Part shown: piece by piece, positions 45,867 to 54,297 of the stretch
Numbering within the stretch: position 1 is the first letter of the stretch
How the letters are laid out: each line of letters opens with the position of its first letter
Source of the DNA: Stenotrophomonas rhizophila
GTDB taxonomy: Bacteria > Pseudomonadota > Gammaproteobacteria > Xanthomonadales > Xanthomonadaceae
Direction: 5' to 3'
Assembly (NCBI RefSeq): GCF_003651185.1
Contig: NZ_RCDC01000004.1
Coordinates: forward strand, 1,908,659 to 1,972,658
Length of the DNA stretch: 64,000 nucleotides
Notes under the pieces: generated by a model
What the model was told of the DNA's origin: nothing
Databases searched by the model: none
Seen by the model: the letters and a program-made list of their open reading frames with translations, nothing else
Position numbers and translations under genes: made by a program

Positions 45867-47063
45867 ATGGATACTTCCCGCACGCCCCCGACCGGCACCG
45901 GCTACAGCCGCCGCAGCCAGGACATCGAACCCTTCCACGTGATGTCGCTGCTGGCCCGCGCGCAGGCGCTGGAGCAGGCCGGCCACGATGTGATCCACCT
46001 GGAGATCGGCGAGCCGGACTTCACCACCGCTGCACCGATCGTGCGCGCCGGCCAGGCCGCCCTGGCAGCCGGCCACACCCGCTACACCGCGGCCCGCGGC
46101 CTGCCCGCGCTGCGCGAGGCGATTGCGGGCTTCTACCAGGACCGCTACCAGGTGCAGATCGACCCCGAGCGGATCCTGGTCACCCCGGGTGGCTCGGGCG
46201 CGCTGTTGCTGGCCAGCAGTCTGCTGGTCGATCCCGGCAAGCACTGGTTGCTGGCCGATCCCGGCTACCCGTGCAACCGGCACTTCCTGCGGTTGGTGGA
46301 AGGGGCCGCGCAGCTGGTGCCGGTCGGGCCGGAGACGGCCTACCAGCTGACGCCGGAGCTGGTGGCACGGCAGTGGAACGCGGACAGCGTCGGTGCGCTG
46401 GTCGCCTCGCCGGCCAATCCGACCGGCACCGTGCTCTCGGCGGCGCAGCTTGCCGCGCTGTCGCAGTCGCTGAAGGCACGCGGCGGGCATCTGGTGGTGG
46501 ATGAGATCTACCACGGCCTCACCTACGGCATGGACGCGGCCAGCGTGCTGCAGGTCGATGACGAGGCGTTCGTCCTCAACAGCTTCTCGAAGTATTACGG
46601 GATGACCGGCTGGCGCCTGGGCTGGCTGGTCGCGCCGCCGCAGGCGGTGCGTGAGCTGGAGAAGCTCGCGCAGAATCTGTACATCAGCGCCTCCAGCATC
46701 GCCCAGCATGCCGCGCTGGCCTGTTTCGAGCCGGCGTCCATCGCGATTTTCGAACAGCGCCGCGCCGCGTTCCGCGCGCGTCGCGATTACCTGCTGCCGG
46801 CGCTGCGTGCGCTCGGCTTCCGGATCGAAGTGGAACCGGAAGGCGCGTTCTATCTCTACGCCGACGTGAGTGCGTTCACCGATGACGCGCAGGCGTTCTG
46901 TGCGCATTTCCTGGAAACGGAGCATGTGGCGTTCACCCCAGGCCTGGACTTTGGCCACCACCGCGCCAACGCGCATGTGCGGCTGGCCTACACGCAGGAC
47001 GTGCCGCGCCTGGAAGAGGCGGTGCGCCGGATCGCGCGCGGGCTGGAGACATGGGTGCGTTGA
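45867..47063 (+). CDS. PLP-dependent aminotransferase (class I/II)
   Basis: A 398-residue fold-type I aminotransferase. Motifs: LEIGEPDFTTAAPI, HTRYTAARGLPALREAIA, the AspC-type SPANPTGTVLS, and the PLP lysine in NSFSKYYGMTGWRLGW. The C-terminal HHRANAHVRLAYTQDVPRLEE carries the Arg that binds the substrate carboxylate. It belongs to the group of alanine, aspartate or N-acetyldiaminopimelate-like transaminases; the amino acid used cannot be told. It is divergent from the oligopeptidase B gene and convergent with the prolyl oligopeptidase gene. Confidence 0.9.
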   Translation: MDTSRTPPTGTGYSRRSQDIEPFHVMSLLARAQALEQAGHDVIHLEIGEPDFTTAAPIVRAGQAALAAGHTRYTAARGLPALREAIAGFYQDRYQVQIDPERILVTPGGSGALLLASSLLVDPGKHWLLADPGYPCNRHFLRLVEGAAQLVPVGPETAYQLTPELVARQWNADSVGALVASPANPTGTVLSAAQLAALSQSLKARGGHLVVDEIYHGLTYGMDAASVLQVDDEAFVLNSFSKYYGMTGWRLGWLVAPPQAVRELEKLAQNLYISASSIAQHAALACFEPASIAIFEQRRAAFRARRDYLLPALRALGFRIEVEPEGAFYLYADVSAFTDDAQAFCAHFLETEHVAFTPGLDFGHHRANAHVRLAYTQDVPRLEEAVRRIARGLETWVR

Positions 47064-47079
47064 GCGGCCCATAAAAAAA

Positions 47080-47220
47080 CGCCACGCATCGCTGCGTGGC
47101 GCTGAAAATGGGGTGGAGCCAACCTGACGCCCCACCACCCGGAGTCCACCCCAGGGGGCTACAACGTCCGCGGCAGGCTCACTCCCTGCCGGCTGCTCGA
47201 CTGCCCCTGGCTGTCGAGCA
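47080..47220 (-). terminator. run of three hairpins ending in a T-run
   Basis: After the stop of the minus-strand peptidase come TGCTCGAC/GTCGAGCA (47194-47220), CGGCAGG/CCTGCCG (47171-47191) and CGCCACGCA/TGCGTGGCG (47080-47101). On the minus strand the last hairpin is followed by seven T's, a good intrinsic terminator. On the plus strand it may also end the aminotransferase transcript. Confidence 0.8.
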
Positions 47221-47228
47221 CCCCGAGC

Positions 47229-49325
47229 TTACTTGGAGAGTTGCTCCCACAGGAAGCTATAGGCCAACGCCGACATATGCGCGGCCTGCGCATTGTTCGC
47301 CGCGCCGCCGTGACCGCCTTCGATATTCTCGTAGTAGGTCACGTCCTTTCCGGCGTCGATCATCATCGCCGCCATCTTGCGGGCATGCGCCGGATGCACG
47401 CGGTCATCGCGGGTGGAGGTGGTGAACAGCACCGGCGGGTAGGTCTTGCTGGCGTCGAACAGGTGGTACGGCGAGAAGGTCTTGATGAACGCCCAATCGG
47501 CCGTGTCTGGATTGCCGTATTCGGCCATCCACGACGCGCCGGCCAGCAGGTGGCTGTAGCGCTTCATGTCCAGCAGCGGCACCTGGATCACCACCGCGCC
47601 GAACAGTTCCGGGTACTGGGTCAGCATGTTGCCGGTGAGCAGGCCACCGTTGCTGCCGCCCTGCACGCCCAGGTGCTTGGCCGAGGTGATCTTGCGGCTG
47701 ACCAGATCGCGGGCGACCGCGGCCATGTCTTCGTAGGCCTTGTGACGGTTCTGCTTGAGCGCCGCCTGGTGCCAGCGCGGGCCATACTCGCCACCGCCAC
47801 GGATGTTGGCGACCACGTATACACCGCCCTTCTCCAGCCACGCGCGGCCCATGCCACCGGAGTAGGACGGGGTCAGCGAGATCTCGAAGCCACCGTAGCC
47901 GTACAGCAGGGTCGGGTTGGAGCCGTCCAGCTTCATGTCCTTGCGGTGCACCACGAAGTACGGCACGCGGGTGCCATCCTTGCTGGTGGCGAAGTGCTGC
48001 TCGATCACCTTGCCGTCGGCGTTGAAGAACGTCGGCATGGTCTTGAGCACTTCAGGCTGCTTGCCGATCTCGGCGATGGCCAGGGTGGTCGGGGTCAGGT
48101 AATCGGTGACGGTCATCCACACCGCATCGCTGTCATCGGCGTCGACCGCACTGACGGCCACGGTGCCGAACGACGGCGCGCCGGTGAAGGCCGTCGTCTT
48201 CCAGCCGCTGTCGCCCGGCGTCAGCACGCTCAGGCGGCTTTTGACGTCGTCCAGCACGTTCAGGACCAGATGGTTCTTGGTCCAGCTGGTGCCGGCCAGC
48301 GAGGTGGTGTCGGTCGGCGCGAACAGCACGTCGAAATCACGCTTGCCGGCGAGGTAATCGTCCAGCTTGGTGGCCAGCAGCGAACCGGCGGTGTAGGTCT
48401 TGCCGCCAACGGTCCACGGCTCACGCAGCTCCAGGGTCAGCCATTGTTTGCGCAGGCCCTTCTCGGCCGAGTTCGGCGCATCGATCTTGGTCAGCGTGCC
48501 ATCGTCGGCGCGCAGGTAGATCTCGTTGTTGTAGAAGGCCAGCGTGCGGCTGACCAGGTTGCGCTCGTAGCCGGGGGTATCGTCGTGCATGGCCGCGATG
48601 TACATGTCATCGGGCTTGCCCTCGTACACCATCGAAGCGGAGGCCATCGGGGTGCCGCGCTTCCACAGCTTGGCCACGCGCGGATACCCCGAGGTGGTCA
48701 TCGTGCCGGCACCGAAATCGGTATAGACGAACACGGTGTCACGGTCGATCCAGTTCAGGCCACCCTTGGATTCGGGGCGGAAGAAGCCGTCCTTGATCCA
48801 GGTCTTGTTGGCCAGATCGAACTCGCGGGTGACATCGGCATCGGCGCCGCCGCGCGACAGCGCGATCAGGCAGCGCGAATAATCCGGGCGCAGGCAATCC
48901 GCGCCGTGCCAGACCCAGTTCTCGCCCTCGGCCTTGTTCAGTGCATCCAGATCCAGCACGGTTTCCCACTGCGGCGAGGCCTTGCGGTACTCGGCCAGGG
49001 TGGTGCGACGCCAGAGGCCGCGCTCGTGCTGCTTGTCCTTCCAGAAGTTGTAGTAGTAGTCACCGATCTTCTGCACGCCCGGAATCTTGGCGTCGGAATC
49101 GAGCACCTCGCGGATGCTGGTCTCCATCTGCTTGAACGCCGGGGTCGCGGCCAAGCGGCCTTCGGAACTGGCGTTCTGTTCCTTGACCCACGCCAGCGGC
49201 TTGTCGCCGGTGACGTCTTCAAGCCAGGCGTACTTGTCCGCCGGGGCGTCAGCGGCCATGGCAGTTCCCGCCGCCCCGGCGGAGATCAGACCTGCCACCA
49301 GGCAGGCGGAAGCGAATCGTGACAT
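47229..49325 (-). CDS. prolyl oligopeptidase (S9A), exported
   Basis: A 698-residue serine peptidase that cleaves short peptides after proline. The signal peptide (ACLVAGLISAGAAGTAMAAD) indicates export. The seven-bladed propeller begins at DKYAWLEDVTGDKPLAWVKE. The hydrolase domain has Ser in VQGGSNGGLLTGNML, Asp in TSTRDDRVHPAHARKM and His in IEGGHGGAANNAQ, with the preceding NIRGGGEYGPRWHQAALK typical of S9A. Length matches bacterial prolyl endopeptidases such as that of Sphingomonas. With the M1, oligopeptidase B and M3 enzymes it suggests strong capacity for peptide use in the envelope. Confidence 0.94.
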   Translation of the reverse strand: MSRFASACLVAGLISAGAAGTAMAADAPADKYAWLEDVTGDKPLAWVKEQNASSEGRLAATPAFKQMETSIREVLDSDAKIPGVQKIGDYYYNFWKDKQHERGLWRRTTLAEYRKASPQWETVLDLDALNKAEGENWVWHGADCLRPDYSRCLIALSRGGADADVTREFDLANKTWIKDGFFRPESKGGLNWIDRDTVFVYTDFGAGTMTTSGYPRVAKLWKRGTPMASASMVYEGKPDDMYIAAMHDDTPGYERNLVSRTLAFYNNEIYLRADDGTLTKIDAPNSAEKGLRKQWLTLELREPWTVGGKTYTAGSLLATKLDDYLAGKRDFDVLFAPTDTTSLAGTSWTKNHLVLNVLDDVKSRLSVLTPGDSGWKTTAFTGAPSFGTVAVSAVDADDSDAVWMTVTDYLTPTTLAIAEIGKQPEVLKTMPTFFNADGKVIEQHFATSKDGTRVPYFVVHRKDMKLDGSNPTLLYGYGGFEISLTPSYSGGMGRAWLEKGGVYVVANIRGGGEYGPRWHQAALKQNRHKAYEDMAAVARDLVSRKITSAKHLGVQGGSNGGLLTGNMLTQYPELFGAVVIQVPLLDMKRYSHLLAGASWMAEYGNPDTADWAFIKTFSPYHLFDASKTYPPVLFTTSTRDDRVHPAHARKMAAMMIDAGKDVTYYENIEGGHGGAANNAQAAHMSALAYSFLWEQLSK

Positions 49326-49359
49326 TGGAGCTCCAGACAGTCATAGCCTTGGGACGCTA

Positions 49360-49692
49360 TCACACCGGCTGGCCGCGGCTCACGTGTCGAAGGTCAGGCC
49401 GCGCCGGACGCGCGAGCGGGCGGCTGCGACGTCGCGCCTGCGGGCCCCGGCGGCGGCGCGCGCCGTGGGTGAGCAGGCCGGCCAGCGGCAGGCGGAAGCG
49501 ATGCAGGCTCCACCAGGCCATCAGCGGCATGCCGATCAGCCACATCGGCAGCCAGCCGATCCACTCGCTATGCCCCCGCGCGGCGGGCCAGACCAGGACC
49601 AAAGCCATCCCGGCAAGGACGGCCTGCCTGACGCAGCGCAGCACGCGGGGATCGGGACGGTCGGACGAACGTGGGGAAGACGACAGGGTCAT
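49360..49692 (-). CDS. small membrane protein, hypothetical
   Basis: A 110-residue frame with ATG at 49692 and GGAG eight bases upstream. It has a hydrophobic stretch broken by polar residues (VLAGMALVLVWPAARGH, WIGWLPMWLIGMPLMAWW), consistent with two membrane helices, and an Arg-rich tail. No homologue recognised. The Arg/Pro-rich C-terminus is what random GC-rich frames look like, so only the first two thirds are convincing. Confidence 0.45.
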   Translation of the reverse strand: MTLSSSPRSSDRPDPRVLRCVRQAVLAGMALVLVWPAARGHSEWIGWLPMWLIGMPLMAWWSLHRFRLPLAGLLTHGARRRRGPQARRRSRPLARPARPDLRHVSRGQPV

Positions 49693-49888
49693 GACACAGC
49701 TCCGTGCGAAAGTGATGCGTCACCTTGCCGCGCCGCCATCTCAAGGGCTGCGACCTTGCAGGGGACGCGACAGGTGGGATGTCCGGCGAGCGGCTGCATG
49801 AATCGGTCACACAACCGCTGCGCCGGCATTGACGTTCTCCGCTGTCCCACCCACCATGCCTCTGCCAGCCACTGGAGCCACCCGCCGC

Positions 49889-50500
49889 ATGTCTTCGAAC
49901 CGCCCGCTTCGCGCTGTCCTGTTGGTCTCCTCGCTGGCATTGCTGTCAGCCTGTGCGTTCCGCCATGAGACCAAACCGGAACCCGCGCCGACCCCGGTCG
50001 CGGTCGACAGCGCCAATGCGCCGATCGACCTGCAGCGGTTCATGGGCACCTGGTATGTGATCGGCCGCGTGCCGAACCCGGTCGAGCGTGGCCACGTCGG
50101 CAGCGTCAATCAGTTCCGCCTGCGCGGCGACCAGAAAGTATCCATCACCTACCGCTACCGCGATGGCTTCTCCGAGCCGCAGCAGGAACTGACCGTCCGC
50201 GCCTCGGTGGACGAGAAGAGCGGCAACCACAACTGGCGCACCTGGTTCTACAAGATCGTGCCGACCCATACCCGCGTACTGGAAGTGGCGCCGGATTATT
50301 CGTGGGCGATGCTCGGCTACCCGGGCCGCGAGATGGCCTGGATCTTCGCGCGCCAGCCGGACATGGACAAAGAGCTCTACAAGGAGCTCGCCACCCGCCT
50401 GCGTGACGATTACGGGGTCAACACCGACAAGCTCAAGCGCGTGCCGCAGCACCCCGAGCAGGTGGACCGGCTGGGCTTTGAAGTGCCGAACGTCCGGTAA
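49889..50500 (+). CDS. lipocalin-family lipoprotein (Blc-like)
   Basis: A 203-residue outer-membrane lipoprotein. The ATG at 49889 gives a signal ending SLALLSACAF with a lipobox Cys; an ATG at 49856 is less likely. The lipocalin motif is RFMGTWYVIGRVPNP (GxW near residue 55), with later strands YRYRDGFSEPQQ, WRTWFYKIVP and LGYPGREMAWIFARQPDMD. Bacterial lipocalins bind fatty acids or lysophospholipids and are induced under envelope stress. It may lie alone. Confidence 0.9.
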   Translation: MSSNRPLRAVLLVSSLALLSACAFRHETKPEPAPTPVAVDSANAPIDLQRFMGTWYVIGRVPNPVERGHVGSVNQFRLRGDQKVSITYRYRDGFSEPQQELTVRASVDEKSGNHNWRTWFYKIVPTHTRVLEVAPDYSWAMLGYPGREMAWIFARQPDMDKELYKELATRLRDDYGVNTDKLKRVPQHPEQVDRLGFEVPNVR

Positions 50501-50509
50501 GGGCGGCGG

Positions 50510-50638
50510 TCAGGCCGCCTCGCGCGGCTGCACCCTGCGCTCGATTTCCTGACGGGTCGGCAGCGTCTTCAGATCGTACTCGGCCTGGAGGGCCAGCCAC
50601 GACGCGGCGTCGAGGATGGCGTACCGACCAACGGTCGG
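50510..50638 (-). pseudogene. possible remnant of a short gene, no start codon
   Basis: A minus-strand frame ending TGA at 50510-50512 has a protein-like composition (RYAILDAASWLALQAEYDLK, then TRQEIERRVQPREAA) but no start codon before it runs through a palindrome and into the end of metI. I do not recognise it. It may be the tail of a decayed gene whose front was lost, or chance. Confidence 0.25.
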
Positions 50639-50641
50639 TAC
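50621..50641. repeat. REP-like palindrome downstream of metI
   Basis: GTACCGACC-AAC-GGTCGGTAC, a perfect 9-bp stem with a three-base loop, beginning GTAC rather than GTAG. It lies eight bases beyond the metI stop and has the same small-loop architecture as the other REP-like elements in the window. Confidence 0.6.
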
Positions 50642-50648
50642 CGAGCGG

Positions 50649-51338
50649 TTATTTCCGGCTGTAGTGCGAGACCAGGCGGTCGCCGATCATCTGCAGGATC
50701 TGCACCAGCACCAGCAGCAGGACCACGGTGACCAGGGCCACGTCGGTGTGCGAGCGCTGGTAGCCATCGCGGAAGGCCAGGTCGCCCAGGCCGCCCGAGC
50801 CGATCGCGCCCCCCATCGCGGTGAAGCCGATCAGCGCGATCACCGTGACCGTGGCGCCGGCGATCAGGCCCGGTCGCGCTTCGGGCAGCAGCACCCGGGT
50901 GACCAGCTGCCACGTGGTGGCGCCCATCGCCTGGGTTGCTTCGATCACGCCACGGTCCACTTCGCGCAGCGCGGTTTCGACCAGGCGCGCATAGAACGGC
51001 GCCGCGCCGATCACCAGCGGCACGATCGCGCCGCGGACGCCCAGCGAGGTGCCCATCATCCACAGCGTGAGCGGGATCAGCACGATCATCAGGATGATGA
51101 AAGGCACCGAGCGCAGCAGGTTCACCAGCAGCGCCAGCGCCCCATACAGCACCGGCTTGCGGTGCAGCTGCGGCGAGCCGGTCAGGAACAGCAGTACGCC
51201 CAGCGGCAGGCCGATCAGCAGCGTCAGCGGCAGTGAGCCGCCGAGCATCAGCAGGGTATCCAGCGTGGCCTGGCCGATATCGGCCCATTTGCCGGCGTCG
51301 AGATGGCGGAAGAACCCGCCTGCGGTGGCCAGGATCAT
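50649..51338 (-). CDS. metI: methionine ABC transporter permease MetI
   Basis: Inner-membrane subunit of the D/L-methionine importer, 229 residues with five hydrophobic segments. The EAA-type loop [24 protein letters not shown] contacts the ATPase MetN; core residues are [39 protein letters not shown] and [15 protein letters not shown] are typical MetI segments. It overlaps metN by four bases. No metQ substrate-binding gene follows. Confidence 0.93.
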   Translation of the reverse strand: MILATAGGFFRHLDAGKWADIGQATLDTLLMLGGSLPLTLLIGLPLGVLLFLTGSPQLHRKPVLYGALALLVNLLRSVPFIILMIVLIPLTLWMMGTSLGVRGAIVPLVIGAAPFYARLVETALREVDRGVIEATQAMGATTWQLVTRVLLPEARPGLIAGATVTVIALIGFTAMGGAIGSGGLGDLAFRDGYQRSHTDVALVTVVLLLVLVQILQMIGDRLVSHYSRK

Positions 51339-52342
51339 CGGCGCAGCTCCTCAAGGTGGACACCGGCAGCGACGAAGCCCGCCTGCGCGGCCTGCACATC
51401 GCCCCCGACCAGCGACACGGTCAGCTGGCCATACGGGGTGTCCTTGATCCGGTCGATGCGGCCGGACAGGATGTTGTAGTCCACGCCGGTCTCGCGCGCG
51501 ATGCGCCCCAGCAACGGTTCGTAGGTGTCGGCGCCGAGGAAGGTCAGGCGCACGATGCGCCCGGCGACAGCCTCGAAGTCCTTGTGCAGTTCGCCCTCGT
51601 CGACCTGCTCGGACTCGCTGACGAAGCGGAGGGTGGTCGGGTGCTGCGGGTGCAGGAACACCTCGGTGACCGGGCCGGTTTCGACCAGGTGGCCGGCATC
51701 GAGCACCGCGACGCGGTCGCAGACGCGGCGGATCACGTCCATCTCGTGGGTGATCAGCACGATGGTCAGGCCCAGCTCGCGGTTGATCCTGCCCAGCAGC
51801 TTGAGCACCGAGGCGGTGGTCTGCGGGTCCAGCGCACTGGTGGCCTCATCGCACAGCAGGATCTGCGGGCGGGTGGCCAGGGCGCGGGCGATGCCGACGC
51901 GCTGCTTCTGGCCACCGGACAACTGCGCCGGATACTTGTTGGCGTGCGCTTCCAGGCCGACGGTACGCAGCAGTTCGTCCACGCGCGCGTCGATCTCCGC
52001 GCGCGGCGTGCCGGCCAGCTCCAGCGGGAAGGCGACATTGGAGGCTACGGTGCGCGACGAGAGCAGGTTGAAGTGCTGGAAGATCATGCCGATCTTCCGG
52101 CGCAGCACCCGCAGGCCCTCGGCATCGAGCGCGGTGACATCCTCGCCGTTGATCAGCAGCCGGCCGCCGGTGGGCTCCTCGAGCCGGTTGATCAGCCGGA
52201 TCAGGGTCGATTTGCCCGCACCGGAATGGCCGATGATGCCGAACACTTCGCCGGCCTCGATGGTCAGGTCCAGCGGCTGCAGCGCGGCAATCGCGCGGCC
52301 GCCGACGGCATAGGATTTGTGCAGGCGCTGGAACTCGATCAC
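51335..52342 (-). CDS. metN: methionine ABC transporter ATP-binding protein MetN
   Basis: Cytosolic ATPase of the methionine importer, 335 residues. Walker [10 protein letters not shown], signature [16 protein letters not shown], Walker [14 protein letters not shown] and the switch His in [10 protein letters not shown] are all intact. The C-terminal 90 residues ([20 protein letters not shown] to [12 protein letters not shown]) form the NIL domain that binds methionine and closes the transporter when cytosolic methionine is high. First gene of metNI. Confidence 0.95.
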   Translation of the reverse strand: MIEFQRLHKSYAVGGRAIAALQPLDLTIEAGEVFGIIGHSGAGKSTLIRLINRLEEPTGGRLLINGEDVTALDAEGLRVLRRKIGMIFQHFNLLSSRTVASNVAFPLELAGTPRAEIDARVDELLRTVGLEAHANKYPAQLSGGQKQRVGIARALATRPQILLCDEATSALDPQTTASVLKLLGRINRELGLTIVLITHEMDVIRRVCDRVAVLDAGHLVETGPVTEVFLHPQHPTTLRFVSESEQVDEGELHKDFEAVAGRIVRLTFLGADTYEPLLGRIARETGVDYNILSGRIDRIKDTPYGQLTVSLVGGDVQAAQAGFVAAGVHLEELRR

Positions 52343-52419
52343 TTCGCGGTCAACCGGGCATCGACGGGAGGGGGCGTGCAGCCTACCAGCGCGGGGCGGC
52401 CCTGACCCGTGCGGTTGCG

Positions 52420-52434
52420 CGGAATGATATTCCG
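52420..52434. promoter_or_regulatory. short palindrome upstream of metN
   Basis: CGGAAT-GAT-ATTCCG, a perfect 6-bp inverted repeat with three-base spacer, 78 bases before the metN start and 50 bases from the end of the upstream exporter gene. It does not resemble the MetJ box. It may be an operator for metNI; no assigned regulator. Confidence 0.3.
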
Positions 52435-52484
52435 TTTGGTTCTAAGAGGCCGTGATCCGGCCAGCCAGCGGGCGCCGGCCGGGC

Positions 52485-53381
52485 TCAGGGGTGGTCCAGC
52501 GGCCGGGGCGGCTGGACCCGGCGCACCCGCTCACGGTGCAGCAGGTACAGGCCCGAGGCGACGATGATCGCCGCGCCCAGCCAGGTCACCTGGTCGGGCA
52601 GCACGCCCCAGAACAGCAGGTCCCAGCCGATCACCCAGACCAGCCCGGTGTACTCCAGCGGCGCGATCATCGAGGCTTCCCCCAGCTGGAAAGCACGGGT
52701 CAGGGCGACCTGCCCCCCTGCCCCGGCCAGGCCCATGCCGGCGATCAGCGCGGCATGGCCCAGTTGCAGCGGCTGCCAGTCCGGGATCGCCAGCAGGCCG
52801 GCGCCGACGGCCATGATCACCAGGAACCACACCACCATCGACTGCGGGGTGTCGGTACGGGTCAGCATGCTGACCGTGATCGCGGCCAGGGCATAGGCGG
52901 TGGCGGCCAGCAGCACCATCAGGCCCGGGAAGGAAATGATCCCGCCGACACCGGGGCGCAGCACGACCAGCACGCCGACCAGGCCGATGCCGATGGCGAT
53001 CCAGCGGCGCGGGCCCACGTGCTCGCCGAGCAGCGGCACCGAGAGCGCGGCGATCAGCAGCGGGGCGACGAAGTAGATGGTGTAGGCGGTGGACAGCGGC
53101 AGGCTGCGCAGGGCATAGACGAAGCAGCCGATCATCACCATGCCGAGCACGCCGCGCAGCAGGTGCAGGACCCAGCGCCTGGGCACCAGCGAGCGCGGGC
53201 CGGCGGTGGCCAGCACCCAGACCAGCACGAACGGCAGCGAGGCCGCGCCGCGCAGGAAGGTGACCTGCAGGGTGGGATAGCTGGCCGACAGCTGCTTCAT
53301 GCCGGCATCCATCAGCGAAAAGCAGGCGACGGCGATCAGCATCCAGGCGACGGCGCGGGTGGGGGATTTCTGCGTGTTCAT
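52485..53381 (-). CDS. EamA/DMT-family exporter (10 TMS)
   Basis: A 298-residue inner-membrane protein with ten hydrophobic segments in two EamA repeats (about 10-140 and 150-285). RAVAWMLIAVACFSLMDAGM and TAYTIYFVAPLLIAALSVPL are characteristic of drug/metabolite transporters of the RhaT/YdcZ-RarD-like group. Members export amino acids, purines or other metabolites; the substrate is unknown. It is transcribed towards metN, with a 142-bp gap. Confidence 0.9.
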   Translation of the reverse strand: MNTQKSPTRAVAWMLIAVACFSLMDAGMKQLSASYPTLQVTFLRGAASLPFVLVWVLATAGPRSLVPRRWVLHLLRGVLGMVMIGCFVYALRSLPLSTAYTIYFVAPLLIAALSVPLLGEHVGPRRWIAIGIGLVGVLVVLRPGVGGIISFPGLMVLLAATAYALAAITVSMLTRTDTPQSMVVWFLVIMAVGAGLLAIPDWQPLQLGHAALIAGMGLAGAGGQVALTRAFQLGEASMIAPLEYTGLVWVIGWDLLFWGVLPDQVTWLGAAIIVASGLYLLHRERVRRVQPPRPLDHP

Positions 53382-53459
53382 GGCCCATTATCGCCGGCTT
53401 GGCCGGCCCGTCCATGGCGGCTTGATAGAATGGGGGCATTCACCCGTTGGAGTTTGCCC

Positions 53460-53942
53460 ATGCCCTCTTTTGACGTTGTTTCCGAAGTCGACACCCACGA
53501 GCTGACCAACGCGGTCGACCAGGCCAACCGCGAGCTGTCCACGCGTTTCGATTTCAAGGGCGTGGACGCGAAGTTCGTGCTGGAGGACAGCGTGATCACG
53601 CAGTCCGCGCCGAGCGATTTCCAGCTGCAGCAGATGACGGACATCCTGCGTCAGCGCCTGACGGCGCGGAAGATCGATGCGGCGTGCCTGGAGTTTGGTG
53701 ATATCGAAAGCAATCTGGCCGGTGCGCGGCAGAAGATCACGGTGAAGCAGGGGATCGAGCAGAAGGTGGCCAAGAAGATCGCAGCGACGATCAAGGAGGC
53801 CAAGTTGAAGGTGGACAGTCAGATCAATGGCGACAAGCTGCGGGTGACGGGCAAGAAGCGCGATGATCTGCAGGATGCGATGGCGCTGTTGCGGAAGGAG
53901 ACCTTCGAGGTTCCGCTGCAGTTTGATAACTTCCGCGATTGA
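53460..53942 (+). CDS. YajQ-family cyclic di-GMP-binding protein
   Basis: A 160-residue cytosolic protein of two ferredoxin-like domains. MPSFDVVSEVDTHELTNAVD at the N-terminus, STRFDFKG and the C-terminal KKRDDLQDAMALLRKE and FDNFRD are diagnostic. In Xanthomonas campestris the family member XC_3703 binds c-di-GMP and works with a LysR regulator to control virulence genes; the same role is inferred here. The start at 53460 is the only one giving the family N-terminus. It is divergent from the DMT exporter gene. Confidence 0.95.
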   Translation: MPSFDVVSEVDTHELTNAVDQANRELSTRFDFKGVDAKFVLEDSVITQSAPSDFQLQQMTDILRQRLTARKIDAACLEFGDIESNLAGARQKITVKQGIEQKVAKKIAATIKEAKLKVDSQINGDKLRVTGKKRDDLQDAMALLRKETFEVPLQFDNFRD

Positions 53943-54067
53943 TCTTGGCCGGACGGCTGTAGCGAAGGGCGCCAGCGAAGGGCGCCGCTGTTTGTTGCCG
54001 AGGGGCTTTCGTTGTCTTTGGCGCTGGCAGCTCATCGCAGAAGGCTGGCGATTCATTGGCGAGGGCT

Positions 54068-54178
54068 GCGGCGGGTAGGGCCTGGCCTTGCCCGGACCCG
54101 CCGAACCCATCCATGGGGGCTCATGTCGCGGCATCCATGCCGCTCATGGTCCGGGCAAGGCCAGGCCCTACCCGCCGC
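54068..54178. repeat. REP doublet with perfect 30-bp arms
   Basis: Bases 54068-54097 are the exact reverse complement of 54149-54178; the arms contain GGGTAGGGCCTGGCCTTG, so each carries a GTAG head. The 51-bp spacer has its own hairpin GCGGCAT-CC-ATGCCGC. The pair could form a long cruciform or RNA stem. Confidence 0.85.
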
Positions 54179-54213
54179 CCCGACGCTTTCTCGGCGGACG
54201 GGCGAGCAAAGCG

Positions 54214-54238
54214 GTAGTGCCGGCCCGTGGCCGGCAAC
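54214..54238 (+). repeat. REP/SMAG-like element with GTAG head
   Basis: GTAG followed by TGCCGGCC, triloop CGT, GGCCGGCA. Same head, stem length and loop size as the copies at 22199 and 39660 but a different stem sequence, so a different subfamily. Confidence 0.75.
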
Positions 54239-54297
54239 CTCGTTGCGCAGATCGAAAAGATGCGGCTTCCGGCGTGTTTACCGCCGGGCGCTGGTTA

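Larger units (their letters stand above)
53943..54297. other. 355-bp intergenic stretch of repeats after yajQ
   Basis: No gene. It begins with a 13-bp tandem duplication AGCGAAGGGCGCC (53961-53973 and 53974-53986), then a 30-bp inverted-repeat REP doublet and a single REP element, annotated separately. Short frames crossing it only reflect these palindromes. Confidence 0.7.

Noticed and set aside
43698..49322. Long plus-strand frames opposite both S9 peptidases
   Set aside because: The minus-strand products have full catalytic triads and signal peptides; the opposite frames have neither.
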